This document shows positions 1-11,933 of a stretch of 64,000 bases of DNA, one piece after another. Under the pieces are notes generated by a model. That model had not been told where the DNA came from, searched no databases, and saw only the letters and a program-made list of their open reading frames with translations. The DNA comes from Coffea arabica. Lineage: Eukaryota > Streptophyta > Magnoliopsida > Gentianales > Rubiaceae. The stretch spans positions 10,372,001 to 10,436,000 of the forward strand of contig NC_092312.1 in assembly GCF_036785885.1 (NCBI RefSeq). Reading direction: 5' to 3'. Numbering within the stretch: position 1 is the first letter of the stretch; every line of letters starts with the position of its first letter. The position numbers and the translations under genes were made by a program.

Positions 1-2769
1 GCCCCCGGGCAATCCCAATAATAATGTAAAATCGCCTCATCCATGTAAGCTCTTTCCTTGTGGTACAATCTGCGGCAACTTCTAATCAGATGACCAGATA
101 GCCTTCTAATATAGAGGAGGGCATCAGGAAAAACAGAATTTCTGTTTCTTCAAGTGGAATTCAATAAGCAAGAGAGTCTGAGATTGCTAACCATAAATAT
201 AGTTGTGCAAGCTTTTATTGGGCATGTATTCGTAAATAAGCATCCTCTCTTCACCATGAATGCAGCATCCCAAAAGTCTAACTAGATTCCTATGTTGAAG
301 TTTGGAAATCAAGCTAACTTCATTTTTGAACTCAGTCAGCCCTTGCTTGGAATTTAGGGAGAGCCTCTTCACTGCAATATTTTGTCCTGTTGCAATTTGG
401 CCCTGTAAATTGCGGAAAAGTTTTCCAAAGTGTCATTCCTGTTCAATGTGCACAGTTATTTGTACATTGAATTAGACCTCTGATCTCTCTCTCTCTCTCT
501 GTGGACGGTGTGTGGTAACTACAAGAAAAACAACATTCCTGTTTGTTTATGATGACAAGTCCAGGATTGATTGCAGTGGATCTCTCTATCTATTTTACAG
601 CTCCCTGTCTATATGAGCCCAATGAACTCCCGCCCTTTATATTTCTTAAGAATAGCTAATGCAGTTGCTTGTTTTAGTATACCTTGTAAACAGGTCCAAA
701 ACCACCCTCACCAATCTTGTTTGAGTCAGAAAACTGGTTGGTTGCTTCTGCAATGCTAATCATATCAAAAGTCGGTGATTTGAGCTCTCCCATACTACTA
801 GATCTGGGCTCAGGTTTTCTTCCTACAACTGCAGTTTGTTCAACAATAGACCAAAAGTAGCATAGAAAAGGGCCTTGGAATCTCACATTAGATTAAACAC
901 ATCAAAGAATTACCAGATAACCACAGTCAACAAGGTTCCGTGTAAGTGTGTTTATATGAAACTGTGTACTACTTATATGCCAATATAAGAGTTAAAAATT
1001 GAAATGCCGCAGCAAAGTTCTTAAAAAATTCTATACAGATGTACAAATTTGTTTCTGCCACCGGAAAACAGTAGTGTGAATTTTGTTGACATTAATAATT
1101 CAAAATCCCGTGTAATACATCATTTTGGTAAATCATATGGCAGTCACAGAAGGAAATTGACTGTCAGATTCAGGGTCTAAAGCCTGAAACGTTAGGACCT
1201 CGTGGCCCTGACACAAATCAAGAGAAAAAGTAGGAAAGACATAGTCAAGGAAATGGGAAAGTTACCTTTGCTGTATAATTTTTTTCTCCAGACAAGATAT
1301 AAGGTTCCAATAAGCATCGGAAATGTTACAGACACAGGAATTGTTACCATCATGAGGCGTTTTTTCTTAGGATGTGACGATGATTCTACAACAAGACATG
1401 GTCAAAATGTCACCGCTAGAAAAAGGAACATCTCCAAATGTATATAGAAGAAATACTGCTAGAATACAGAAATAATACCAATATCCTCGGCTGTAACACG
1501 GACATGAAAAGTCAGACGATTGAAGGAATCATGCCTTTGTAAATCGAACAAATCCTCATACCAGAGCAAGCAATTACCATTCTCACCTCCACTGGAGTCT
1601 CCAGTGGAATAAGCTGTGCAGGAACAATTCTTTAAACACTCCTTTTGGCAATCATCGAGGTTCATATTAGAGCAGATATTGAAGGGCACCGTGTCAGGTA
1701 TTTTAATTCCAGTCATCCTAAGAAATCCTTCATTCTGTGGACAGTTCAAGGGGTGTTTCCTAATGCAACCGTGTGATGAAACAAGCATATTACTATCTTC
1801 TGGAGCTTTAGGCACGAAACCTGTTAAACAGCTGCAGGGCTGAGAAGTGTATGATGTGCATATAGCATTTGGACCACAGCTGTCGTAATTTTCGCAAGTT
1901 TCACCAGGATGAGTGCGTATGTCAAACCACACAAGGCTTTTGTCGTCCCAAATGAAGAATCCAATGGTTCCTGTATAACTCAAAACTACAATTGAGAATT
2001 CGTTATTTGGATCAAACTCACTGTAAGCCTCTTCTGGAGTAGATATGAACTTGGGCTTGAAGAAAACATTTGGTCTCACTGAAGTTCCATTTAAAATTTG
2101 AAGATCGTATGATCCACTTCGGAATATCTTTCTCGTTCCCTTTTTCAAGTAGAATTGGGGAAAGATGCCGCGATCAATAGCAAAAGAGAATTCCCCAGGA
2201 GAAGGGTCTTCTGCACTCTTCCAAGATGTTAAATTCCTGTTTAAGCCATTTCTAATATCCCATCCCAGTTTCATGCCAGCTAAAAGTGTATCTGAAGGAT
2301 GATCAAAGCTCTGCCAAAGATAGGTCTGATCAGATTTAGTATCACTTTCATACCGAAGAACGAGATTTCCCGAGTCCAGAAGCTGCGCTTGGGTAGCTGT
2401 CGTGGATATATTTAAGATATTTGTAGACCATGCCTTTTTTCCCTGGGAATTTTCAAGTATCAAGTTGCCATCATTTCCAATCTTCAAAATCCCAGATGCA
2501 TCATTCAGAGGAGAGTTTCTATTGGCAACCCAAACCACAGTCTGTACTGGGATATCATTAGGCCATATCCCCAGGTACCGTAAATTAGAGTTTGGAGGAG
2601 TAAGAAAACCAAGCCTAAATTTCTTGCCTACAGATGTTAAGCTGGAGCTATCATTGAAAAGTTGGTATTGACTGAGCCTGTCATTTGCTGCCAATGTTGT
2701 TGTTGGATACAAAACCGCAAAAGAAATCTGGCACAGTATGTAGAAGAGATGGCGTCTAGCGAACTGCAT
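1..2769 (-). CDS. Gene A: G-type lectin S-receptor-like serine/threonine kinase (3' end outside window)
   Basis: Coding blocks by frame and splice sites: 2769-1479, 1385-1266, 828-683, 402-192 and 69-<1; about 612 residues are in the window. Exon 1 (about 430 aa) has a signal peptide (about 1-27), a B-lectin domain with [14 protein letters not shown], an S-locus glycoprotein region with [17 protein letters not shown], a Cys-rich EGF-like stretch (CGPNAIC, CSCLTGF) and a PAN domain ([14 protein letters not shown]). The 120-bp second exon encodes a basic stop-transfer flank and one membrane span. Exon 3 holds the glycine loop ([10 protein letters not shown]) and exon 4 the Lys of IAVKRL. The last block starts the 238-bp exon (LTW...IIIGIARG) that should carry HRD and DFG beyond the edge. 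By family it is a plasma-membrane receptor kinase. The N-terminus after the signal peptide is more diverged than in its neighbours. No disruption is seen. Confidence 0.9.
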
Positions 2770-3290
2770 GATGCTGCTTATCTAGTGAGCAGTCATCAAA
2801 CTGTGCTTGAACTTGGAAGTTATCGTCAGTTCAAAAGCTAGAGACCGATTCTTAAGGCCATCCATTTCAGAAATGGCTGAGGCATTATTAATGGTACAGT
2901 GGGAAAAAAGGAAAAAACTGTCAATTTATTGCTTTTTGGCTTTGAACTAAGCTCTATCTTTACTTAAAGTCTGATAGACAAGGATGGTATTGGAGCTTTA
3001 TCAGTCAAGCCGGATGGGTACTCAGTAGTTGGTAGTATCCCCTCAATACCCAGTTAAAAGGAAAACAATGCCAATGCGGTTGGTATAGGGTGCGGTTGAT
3101 GGACAGGATTAATCTGCACAACATTAAAACATAGACGGGGGGAGATGCGAAGAAGATAGGCGGCATCATTTTGGGTAGCAAGGAAAAAAATAAAACGAAA
3201 CAAAATTAAAAGAGCCAACTCCGCTCAATTCACCGTTAGTCAAGTCCCACAACAATAAGGTTTTCTTCCATAAGGTTTCTTTTCTGGGCA

Positions 3291-3716
3291 AATTACACTT
3301 TACCCTCCTATGGTTTAATATTTTTTTATATAACTCTCTTATGATTTCAAAAATTATATATAACCCTTCCATGATTTAGATTAAAGTATCAAAGTAATGG
3401 AAATGATCATTTGTAACGGAATCACCTAAAATATAAAAAATACTCTTATATAAAGTAGAAAATGGTTTATTAAGCAAGGAGAGTCAAGTGTATATTTTGA
3501 AAATTATAAGAGTTTATATGATAAAATATAAGATCACACGGGATTAGTGTATCATACATTTATAAAGGTAATATTGACATTTTAAGATTCCGTTATGAAT
3601 GATCATTTCCGTCATTTGACACTTTAATTCAAACTATGAGAAGATTATGTATAATTTTTGAAACCATAGGGGGTTATGTGAAAAATTGCTAAATCACAAG
3701 GAAATAAAGTATAATT
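3291..3716. mobile_element. MITE-like element with long imperfect terminal inverted repeats
   Basis: The left end (GGGCAAATTACACTTTACCC) matches the reverse complement of the right end (GGAAAATTATACTTTATTTC), and similarity continues inward for roughly 30 bp. There is no coding capacity. A longer element with related ends lies at 57352-58078, so this looks like a family. The target duplication is unclear (possible TTCTTTT). Confidence 0.55.
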
Positions 3717-3930
3717 TTCCATTCTTTTTTTTTTTTTTGATAACTCTTCCATAAGCTTTCAATGTAAATTTCACAAGGTTGAGACTTGTTTCCAATATTT
3801 TTTTCCCTCCAGTTTTGCCTCTATCTGAATGGGAAAGTATGGGACCTGCCCTAAAGTAAAAATATGAGAAAATCAATCAAAATATCTCTTTTATCTCATC
3901 AAATGAACTTTTTTTCTTTCATTTTTAAAA

Positions 3931-4318
3931 GGAAAATTTGACCATTTGGTCCCTCACATTTTCTGAAAAAGATTTTTAGTCTTTCAAATTCAAAATCAGT
4001 CAAAATAATTCCATAGACATAAAAAGAAGTCTGTCTATTTGATCCCAAAGCTTATTTTCACTCATTTCTCTGACCAAAAACCATATGCTTGCCTCGTGTG
4101 CTCATTCCTGTGAGCATGGTTTGTGCTTGAAATTATGAGCAAGTGAGGGAGATGTGTGTTTTTTGGCTAGAGAAGTGAGCAAAAATGAGTTTTGGGATCA
4201 AGTGGGCAGATTTTTTCATATTTAAGGGACTATTTTAGCTAACTTTGAATGTGAAGGAGGGGCTACAAAATTTTTTTTTTTTTTTGGAAATGCGAGGGAC
4301 CAAATTGAAAACTTTCCC
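3931..4318. mobile_element. Mutator-like MITE with 9-bp target duplication
   Basis: Ends are GGAAAATTTGACCATTTGGT... and the complement of GGGAAAGTTTTCAATTTGGT..., sharing about 30 bp of imperfect inverted repeat that includes TTTGGTCCCTC. The flanks carry a 9-bp direct repeat TTTTTAAAA (3922-3930 and 4319-4327). Much of the interior is also self-complementary, so a foldback structure is likely. A 9-bp duplication with long inverted repeats fits non-autonomous Mutator-like elements, but the low-complexity duplication weakens this. Confidence 0.6.
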
Positions 4319-4380
4319 TTTTTAAAATACTAACTTTACTCCCTTGCAAAGTCAAGTTAGTAAATTTTGGTCCCAATCTA

Positions 4381-4602
4381 GGGCCTTGTTTGGCAAGTAA
4401 GTTTTTTAGGTGTTTGTCTAAAATTTTACTGTAACTTATTGTACAAGTTTTTAAAAAAAAAAATTTTGAAGTGTGTTTTTTTTGAATATTTTGAAATGTA
4501 TAGTTTAAAAATTTTGGAAGTTTTTTGAAGTTGCTGTAGATAAAGTTTTTAAAAAACTTGTAGCAGGCAAATTTGGAAAAAAACTCAAGTGCCAAACAGG
4601 GC
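4381..4602. mobile_element. Small MITE, possibly PIF/Harbinger-like
   Basis: The left end GGGCCTTGTTTGGCA pairs with the right end TGCCAAACAGGGC. A 3-bp CTA is present at both borders, as expected of PIF/Harbinger-type insertion. The interior is A/T homopolymer-rich. A diverged copy with the same internal landmarks (GTGTTTGTCTAAAA, TTTACTGTA) lies at 63533-63746. Confidence 0.55.
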
Positions 4603-5938
4603 CTAGATTTTTTATCATTTTTTACTTTAAATTCATCACGTGACCTACGCATAATCATTTTTTTAGTGACAAAAAGGTTAAATCCCATTTATAATTAAAA
4701 AATGATTCTATTTATATTCATTTTTGCTTCTAAAAGAGTAGGATATGGCACAAACCATATTATTTTTGCTTAAAAAAATGGGGGTCCAACCTAATCCGTA
4801 TTCATTTTTGCCACTAAAGAAGTAGGATCTAACTTTTTTATACATAAAAAATGACTGTATATGAGTCACATGAAGATTTCAAACTAAAAAGTGGTCAAAA
4901 CCTGGGTTGAGACCAAATTTTACTGATTTAATTTTGTAAGGAATATAAAGTTATTATTTTAAAAGTGAAGGATGAAAAAATTCGTTTGACAAAATGTGAG
5001 AAATGTTTTAATAATTTTTCTTAAAAATATATACCTAACCATGTGTACAATATGCAACGAGGTTTGATTTAAAAAAAAAAATGGGACTCGGCCGGATTCC
5101 CTGATCCTTTTTCCTTTCCTTTTTTTTCCTTGTCCTAGATGCATTTTTCAAATGGGTTTAGAGTTAACTAGATTGAGAACAATCCCGCAATTAACTGTAT
5201 TTGAGTGAATTTTTTAAAAAAGAACATTATTGATAGAATTTGGCCAATCGAAAAATGCCTAACCACCTTGCATAAAATCATAAGGAAATTATGTGGATAA
5301 TAGTGAAAAATAACAAGGAGATAAAGTGGATAGTCATACAAATACAGGAGAGTCAAGTGAATACAGTGATTCTATTTCACACATAGCGCGTTTGATTCAA
5401 TCATTGCAACTGGTGATGCTTTTCATCCATTTTTTTTTTATATAAATCGAAGGGATTTATATGACTATTTTGAAACAGGGTCATACTGATACAACATTAT
5501 ATAAAACTATAAGGGTGCTAATATTCTACAAAGCCATTGTGAAGCACTCACACTCCAAGATGCTTCTTGACGAACCTAGGAGTTGACTGACTTTGTCATG
5601 AACTGGTAACTTCCGCATTTATACTTCTTATCTGTTGTAAGGACTTTTATTCCTAAATCTACGACTGAGCCTATCTTAAGAAAATTGCAGCAGCCGACTA
5701 GTTTTCTTCTTAGAGTAGATGAAATGGCATAATACAGGATTTGTTATGGTGGACCATTTGATTGTTTTAATTTCCAATCCAAATCCATCGTGTCTACCGA
5801 TGATGAATGGCTACATTTTGTAGAAGACAATAAGTAGTCTCTCAATGGGTAAAAAATCAATTCATGACGGTGCCTATACATCAAAAGTCTACAACTACTT
5901 CTGAAAATTCAAAATTGTAGGGGCCTCATATTCCACCT

Positions 5939-6526
5939 ATGTTTTCAGAACCGGACCGGATAGTGACTCGGTCGAGGTCAGGGGTCAGGGGTCAATGGGT
6001 TCGACCGGGGGTCGATATGAGTCGAACCGGATGACGTCATAAATAAAAATTATTTGAAAATTAAAATATTATATATATAATATCTAATAATATATTGATA
6101 TTAATAAAGGTATATTCATATATATTTGATGTTTCAAATATATTTAACAAGAAAATACAAAGAAATTAGAACAATCAAGTAGCAATTTATATTATTTAAT
6201 AAATATTAACAAGTTTAGAATTAAAATTATGAATTTAATTGAAAAATAACATCAAATTTTAGGACAATATTTATAAAGTATCAAATATTTGAGGTATATC
6301 AATAAGTTTTAACAATTTAGGGGGTCAAAACATAATATTAAAAAGTTTGAATTTTTTTTAAAAAAATTACTGTTGAACCGGAAAAATTGATTTTTTCCCG
6401 GTCAAATCCGGTTTTTGACCGGCTTTGACCTGATTTTAAATTTTTGGATTTTTAATATGATTCGGACCGGCTATCTGGCCGATTCCCGGTTCGACCGGCC
6501 GATCCGATCCGAGTTTTAAAACAGAG
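5939..6526. mobile_element. Mutator-like MITE with 10-bp target duplication
   Basis: The flanks carry the same 10-bp sequence TATTCCACCT at 5929-5938 and 6527-6536. The ends are inverted and imperfect: left ATGTTTTCAGAACCGGACCG, right (complement) CTGTTTTAAAACTCGGATCG. Both subterminal regions are unusually rich in CCGG/CGACC motifs, with an AT-rich core. There is no transposase ORF. The duplication length and GC-rich subterminal repeats fit a non-autonomous Mutator-like element. Confidence 0.75.
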
Positions 6527-6877
6527 TATTCCACCTCAAGTAGGGAAAATAGTATTGTCATTTCGCATCTGGATCACCACTCCACTCTGTAGGCAAATTG
6601 ACTGAGTCCATAAAGCAACATAACTGGACACCAATATGCCATTGACTGTAGGTACTATTAACTTCTTGAGGATGGCAACTTTATGAGAAAAAAATGACGA
6701 ATTTATAAGAATATTGTCAAAATTAAAAAAGTTCAGAAATTGGAGGTAGTCAGAGAGGTTTCTGATTTAAGGGTTATCGCATTTTAGGTAAGCGGCTATC
6801 AATAAAATTAGAATTAATTTGTATTTATTTTTGATTGCCGTAATTTTGTATAATTTCTCCGAAATTTTTTTTCCCAA

Positions 6878-8205
6878 GCTTTCGCCACACATTAGATGAG
6901 CGGCGAAAGGCTGATAACGACTTCACAGGGCGGGACTACAGCTAATACAATTCAAATTTTTTTGAATAGTTTATAGGTTGAGGCAAATGGCTAACACGGA
7001 AAAGATAGGAGGTTTTTTTTTTTTTTTTTTAAAGCTGAGGCATTCAATTAGGCAGGACGTCAGCTTTTTGACTTTTAAGCAACGTCAAAAAATTTTTTTT
7101 TTAATTGAAAATTTGCGTCGTCAAAATTTTTTATTTTTTCCACCTTTGATCATAATGTGATCAACGACACATATTGTCGGCCAAAATATTTTCTTTTAAA
7201 GTGAGAAGGCAATTATTGATTGATTTGTGCAAAAATTATTTTTTTTAACTGAAAAAAGTTTATATACTAATTATTACATTTTATAAATATGATATTATTT
7301 ATCATTATTGATTGCGATAATAATATTATAAAATATGACTTAGGCAAATTTTATTAGTAATTTAATAGCATACTTGGTTATCATCTTAATTTATAAATTT
7401 AATATTATTCTAATATCATATTTTAAATTTTTGATAATTTTGATTTATAATAAAAATTTAGTAATACGATTTAAGAATTTTAATTTGAAAAGTGTTACAC
7501 TGTAATTTGAAAATTAGTATTTCGTGTAAAACGTAAAACCCTAATTACGCCTATTTAAGGTTACGTTTTACGGGAGAAAAAATTTGGTCGCGTTGCCTTT
7601 TATTAAATATTAAATAACTTATTAAAAATTACATATTAAATAATAAAAGGTAGGAAGAATTTTTCGAAGAAAAAAAAACAAGAATGTATCGCCGCTGATC
7701 TTTTAGAATGGAGATTTCATTTCACTCTCCCGGGCAGAACCGGCCTTTGCAAGTCAATAATGTCCAATAGGGTCAGTCAAAGTTTCCTGCAACTGGTCTT
7801 TCCTTTTTTTTTTTTTTTCATAACCTTCTGCCCATTCGTCCTATTCAAGGTATCCAATGGCTAGTTCCTTTGCTCTCTATGGATGATACGATTTAAAGTG
7901 CCACAGCCCCTTCTTCACTTCAAGAAGAGCTTCTTTTCTCTAAGCCCTTCTTTATACTCAAAGCCCTTTTTCGTCCTTACCCCTTTTGCTTCGCACCTTA
8001 GCAAGTTTCTTTTGCTTTGAATCGGAATAGCTATCCAAACCTACTGCACTAAGACGAATTCTTTCTATTGGCCCTATGGGTTCTTCCTTATTTTCTTAGT
8101 ACTTTTTGATCCGGAGATAAAGAAAAATCCTTCGCCGCACATGAGTTGAGCGTCGATGGCGATGAAAATTCCTTCCCCGTTTAGTTTATTTCATGAGCGG
8201 CGAAG
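6878..8205. repeat. Region bracketed by related GCGGCGAA/TTCGCCGC inverted motifs
   Basis: A similar motif of about 30 bp occurs at about 6879-6908 (TTTCGCCACACATTAGATGA) and 8130-8156 (TTCGCCGCACATGAGTTGAG), with an inverted partner TCATGAGCGGCGAAG at 8191-8205. The DNA between is AT-rich at first, then less so (about 7.7-8.1 kb). No ORF is recognised. This could be a degenerate mobile element or an organelle-derived insert; neither is established. Confidence 0.3.
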
Positions 8206-10100
8206 TGTATTTTTTTTTAAAAAAAAAGAATCAAAATGAATGAAAATTAAAAGTCTTTTTATTAGTAGTTTCATGTCTCAATTGTGGCGACCCCTTATTC
8301 CCCAATACTCCTCACGGAACACCAATTTTCTGAACTTTTTCAATTTTGACAATATTCCTAAAAATTCGCCGAAAAAATTGCATCCTTTATTGTGTTTTAT
8401 TCTTGTTTCTTCACTATCCCACATCTGCTTTATCAAACGATTCTGATAAAATCTGAACTGGTCTGTGTCATCCTCTCTCTGCAGCTGGACAGAGCGCAAA
8501 TTTTTTTTTTTTTCTTGCATATTCATTAGTATTGAAATAAGTATAGAATTTCTCAAAACTCAAGTAAGATGGCAAAGCTCTTTTGAAAAAAAAAATTGGA
8601 AAATGCAAAAAAAAAAAAAAAAAAAAAACTAAGAATCTAAGATGGCAAAGACTAAAATGAAGTAAATGTATATTGTGTTCAAGTTGATTTACATACTGAA
8701 CACATGCATGTTTTTGTTTAAATACATGAAACCGTTCCTGCACTGTTTCATTGGTAGCAGTTTCAGCCTCGAATCCGCACCGCGCACGCATAAGGAAATT
8801 ATTCAAGAGATGTTTATCATTTCCTTGAACGGAAGTTACGTGAATCTCTTTTGGTTCACAGTTCGCTGAGTTTATGACGCATTCTGGGACTGCACACATA
8901 CACATAATTAAGGAATGATCTTCCCACCATAGCAACGACGAACAAATAAGCAAATTAGTTAACATTTCTTGGAAAGTCCTGCACCATTCCCCTTTAGACC
9001 ACAGTAATCATAATCATCAAATTCTATTCCTTCTATAAAAAAAAAAAAAATCCATATCATTGGATCTAGTTTTCTCTCCACGGTTAAGAGTAAAATTAGC
9101 GAGTTTGGATGTATGGGAAATAATCTCTATTCAACGTTACTTTGAAATTTGCATGTGTTATATTAGCAATGAATTGATTGCCCTTATGAGTGTTTTGGAA
9201 AGGGAGATAATTAAAACTAAAAAGTTCGACAGCACGCATACTATTGTTTAGACATTCAAAATGGAAATTGCCCGAATGGCGACAGAGTCAAGAAGGGATA
9301 GAAAGAAATCGACTATCTTTCTTTTGCTGGGGCAGGCAGATAAACCAAAGAAAAAAGGGTTTTTATTTCATTTCTAAAAGCTCAGCGAGCGAAGAGGAGC
9401 CTCCAAACAGAGCAAGATCAGCAATAGAAATGGCCAAAAGGAGGAGGAGCATTGCCCTCACGCTTGATACGCACAAGGACCGGAAGAGAACAAATTCAAG
9501 TACGATCATTCTGACTTTATGAACCAACTTTTCAATCATGGAATGATCCTTTGCCAATACAAAGTCAGTTCAATTGATAAGTATGGGTTAATAATTTTTT
9601 TTTTTTACAAAAAATCATATGTTTAAATTCTGTTATAGATTTAAGGATTGTGTTGGTAAGTAATTTGAAAAAATTCTTGTAAGAGACGTATATTTTTAGG
9701 AGCACGTCCTGACCAAATCAAGAGAGTCTCCTTAAATGGCATTAGATACATGTACCCTCCTCATAAGTAAGGTCCACATGACGAACCAATAAGAAAATGC
9801 ATTTAAGATGACCAACAAATCAAAAATGTTATAAATGTATATATGTGCATTAATTCCATACATACGTCTGATAATCGGCAATACCCAGAATGGAATAGAG
9901 GTTTTTAAAGTAACTAGTAATTCATTATATTTATCTAAATCCAGTACTGATGATGCATGACTGAACAACATCCGTGTCCCTTCTCCAACAACAGAGACAT
10001 GATTCTACCAAGAACTCGTCTTGCCAAGTTATATATTTTGCCAAACAATAAAGGAAAAAGACTAATTCTTGAACCCTTTATGAAATCTTCTTTTTTGCAG

Positions 10101-10109
10101 TATAAATAG
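10101..10109 (+). promoter_or_regulatory. TATA box of the lipid transfer protein gene
   Basis: TATAAATAG lies 92-100 bp upstream of the ATG at 10201, the usual distance once a short 5' leader is allowed for. It is the clearest core promoter element near a gene start in the window. Confidence 0.65.
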
Positions 10110-10200
10110 GTGTCCAAATGAGATTCTCTTTCAACGATTTCGTCCACCAATTCTTCTCCTTCCAATACTGTCTGAGGCAGAAAGGCCAGCTTCAATTATA

Positions 10201-10551
10201 ATGGCAAAAACCACAGTGCATTGTTATGTGTGGTTGATAGTGGCTATAGCTTTGATTGTGAGGCCTTCCAAGGCATTTGATTGCATTGGCGCCCCGCAAG
10301 AACTGATTCCATGCCTAAGTTACCTGCAAGCTGCTGATCCCACACCCAGTATTGAATGTTGTTCTGGTGCTCAAGATGTGGCCAATTCGGCTAATTCGTC
10401 TAAAGACGATTTGCAATCCGCTTGCCAATGCTTGAAATCTGCTGCGCAAACTTATCCCGACATAAATTATGATAATGCTAAGCAACTCCCCGCCCTCTGC
10501 AACGTCAACCTCAATATTACCATTGATCCTAACATTGACTGCACCAAGTAA
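10201..10551 (+). CDS. Type-1 non-specific lipid transfer protein precursor
   Basis: A small secreted protein of 116 aa in this reading. Residues 1-25 form a signal peptide ending in PSKA, and the mature chain starts FDC. Eight cysteines at 28, 38, 53, 54, 75, 77, 100 and 114 give the nsLTP pattern C-X9-C-X14-CC-X20-CXC-X22-C-X13-C, close to type-1 spacing. By family these bind lipids in a hydrophobic cavity and act in the wall or cuticle, and some act in defence. The stop codon TAA at 10549 overlaps a strong splice donor (AA|GTAAGT, cut after 10547), at about the position where type-1 LTP genes usually carry their only intron. If spliced, the end changes (see 10995-11079). It is the only gene in the window not in the kinase array and lies on the opposite strand. 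Confidence 0.85.
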   Translation: MAKTTVHCYVWLIVAIALIVRPSKAFDCIGAPQELIPCLSYLQAADPTPSIECCSGAQDVANSANSSKDDLQSACQCLKSAAQTYPDINYDNAKQLPALCNVNLNITIDPNIDCTK

Positions 10552-10994
10552 GTTTACTTCTTTCGCCCAGAAATTGAATTTCAATTTCACTACTTTATTT
10601 TTATTTGTGTTTGACGTCCCTTTATCATCTATTATATGCATGTCATTCCTCTTCTTCTGTTTCTGGACTTTAATTTCTTCAAAAGGAAAAAAAAAAAAAA
10701 GAAAGAAGAAAGGGACTACGACTCTATGTTAGAGTATGATTGATTGATTTTTGCTACTATTTCTTGGTCCTTAGAACCATCTAGGTCAAGTTTAGCTGCT
10801 ATTTAACACTACTGATTCCAATTGAACGTGACTTTCATGTTGTCTATACATGGCCGCACCAAATAGCAATAATATGAAATTTCTTTAGTTTGAACGCTGT
10901 TCTGATCAAGAAATCTTACTTCTGTATCTGCACAAGTTAATTTTTCTGAAAGATGTTTGATCATTCTTTACCTTTGAATTTTGATCACGTGCAG

Positions 10995-11079
10995 GCTCCA
11001 AGTGACATCGGAGAATCTTGAAGAGAAAAGTGCCAAAATTTTCAGTTTTGGTGGAGATATCAGCATGCATGCAGTGTAG
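10995..11079 (+). CDS. Candidate second exon of the lipid transfer protein gene
   Basis: An acceptor CACGTGCAG ends at 10994. Joined to the donor after 10547, the frame stays open for 28 more codons (starting K-L-Q-V-T-S) and stops at TAG 11077-11079, giving about 144 aa. Known type-1 LTP second exons usually add only one or a few residues, so this long tail is odd. It may be non-functional drift, or the acceptor may lie elsewhere. Confidence 0.35.
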
Positions 11080-11933
11080 CCTCGTACAAATTTGTAGTTT
11101 GAATGTACCTCTCTTGAATTTTTTTTTTTTTTTAGTATGGGAACTTCAGATTCCAATACTTGAAGAGAAGAAAGGCAAATTAACTGTCTCCTTGTATCCT
11201 TCTTTCTTGCATGTTGCTACCCGTCTTTATTAATATCTTGGCTTCTATGAAAGTTTTCATGTTTCGGAATGGAGCTTCACCTATGGATTGATATTTCGGT
11301 CGCGTTCATGTTTTACTTACTCAACATAAATATTTGCTGTCATTTGTTTCTGGAGAGAATTGCAGTTTTCATCAATAATATTTGGTCTGTGGTGTGTCAG
11401 TCAGTTTTGATCAATAATATTTGGCCAATACTCAATACCAAATTGCTATTAGTCAACGCTTTTGAATTTACGCTTTTAGTCCCTAATATTTTGATTTTGA
11501 ATCATTATAAATTTTAAATAATGACATTAAGGGTTTTAAAATGAAATGAGACGTGAATTAAAATAAAATTATATTAAATGGATCATAGAAATTCTAATTA
11601 ATACTGTTCAAAAGGGTATAGCAGCATGGACCATCATTAAGTTAAAAATTTGACTTCAAACATTATACTCGGTCATTTCCATATTCATTGAAGAAATGAA
11701 AAGTTGGCTTCAATCAATGGCCGAGTCAAAATTTTAGGTTGGGAGGAGGGAGATATATATGCATAGTAAAATGTCAATTCACGATAGTAATTTTGGAAAC
11801 TAAGACTTTTTTATATCTTAATGAATACAGAAATGACAATGGCCTGTACCGTTGCTTATATCAAAAATTTAGTTTCCATACGGTTTTGGTTTGCTTTGGC
11901 ATTTGTTGAATCAATTTTATTTCAAGAAATTCC
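11080..11933. other. Spacer without recognised genes
   Basis: AT-rich DNA between the LTP gene and the kinase relic. Likely includes the LTP 3' UTR near the start. No domain or clear repeat is recognised. Confidence 0.5.

Larger units (their letters stand above)
2770..10100. other. AT-rich spacer between gene A and the lipid transfer protein gene
   Basis: No convincing gene is seen in this 7.3 kb. It holds several inverted-repeat transposon relics, listed separately (3291-3716, 3931-4318, 4381-4602, 5939-6526), many homopolymer A/T runs, and a less AT-rich stretch near 7.7-8.2 kb. Open frames here are short, lack recognisable domains, often begin at non-ATG codons and run through poly-A/T. 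Confidence 0.6.

Noticed and set aside
4263-4688. 141-codon open frame on the minus strand
   Set aside because: It lies across two MITEs and is made of low-complexity Lys/Phe codons from A/T runs.
8468-8965. 165-codon open frame on the minus strand
   Set aside because: It runs through long poly-A/T tracts, gives a run of Phe, and shows no family motif or splice context.
9060-9522. Two short plus-strand frames just upstream of the LTP gene
   Set aside because: No signal, domain or splice context. They are separated from the LTP TATA box and not supported as genes.
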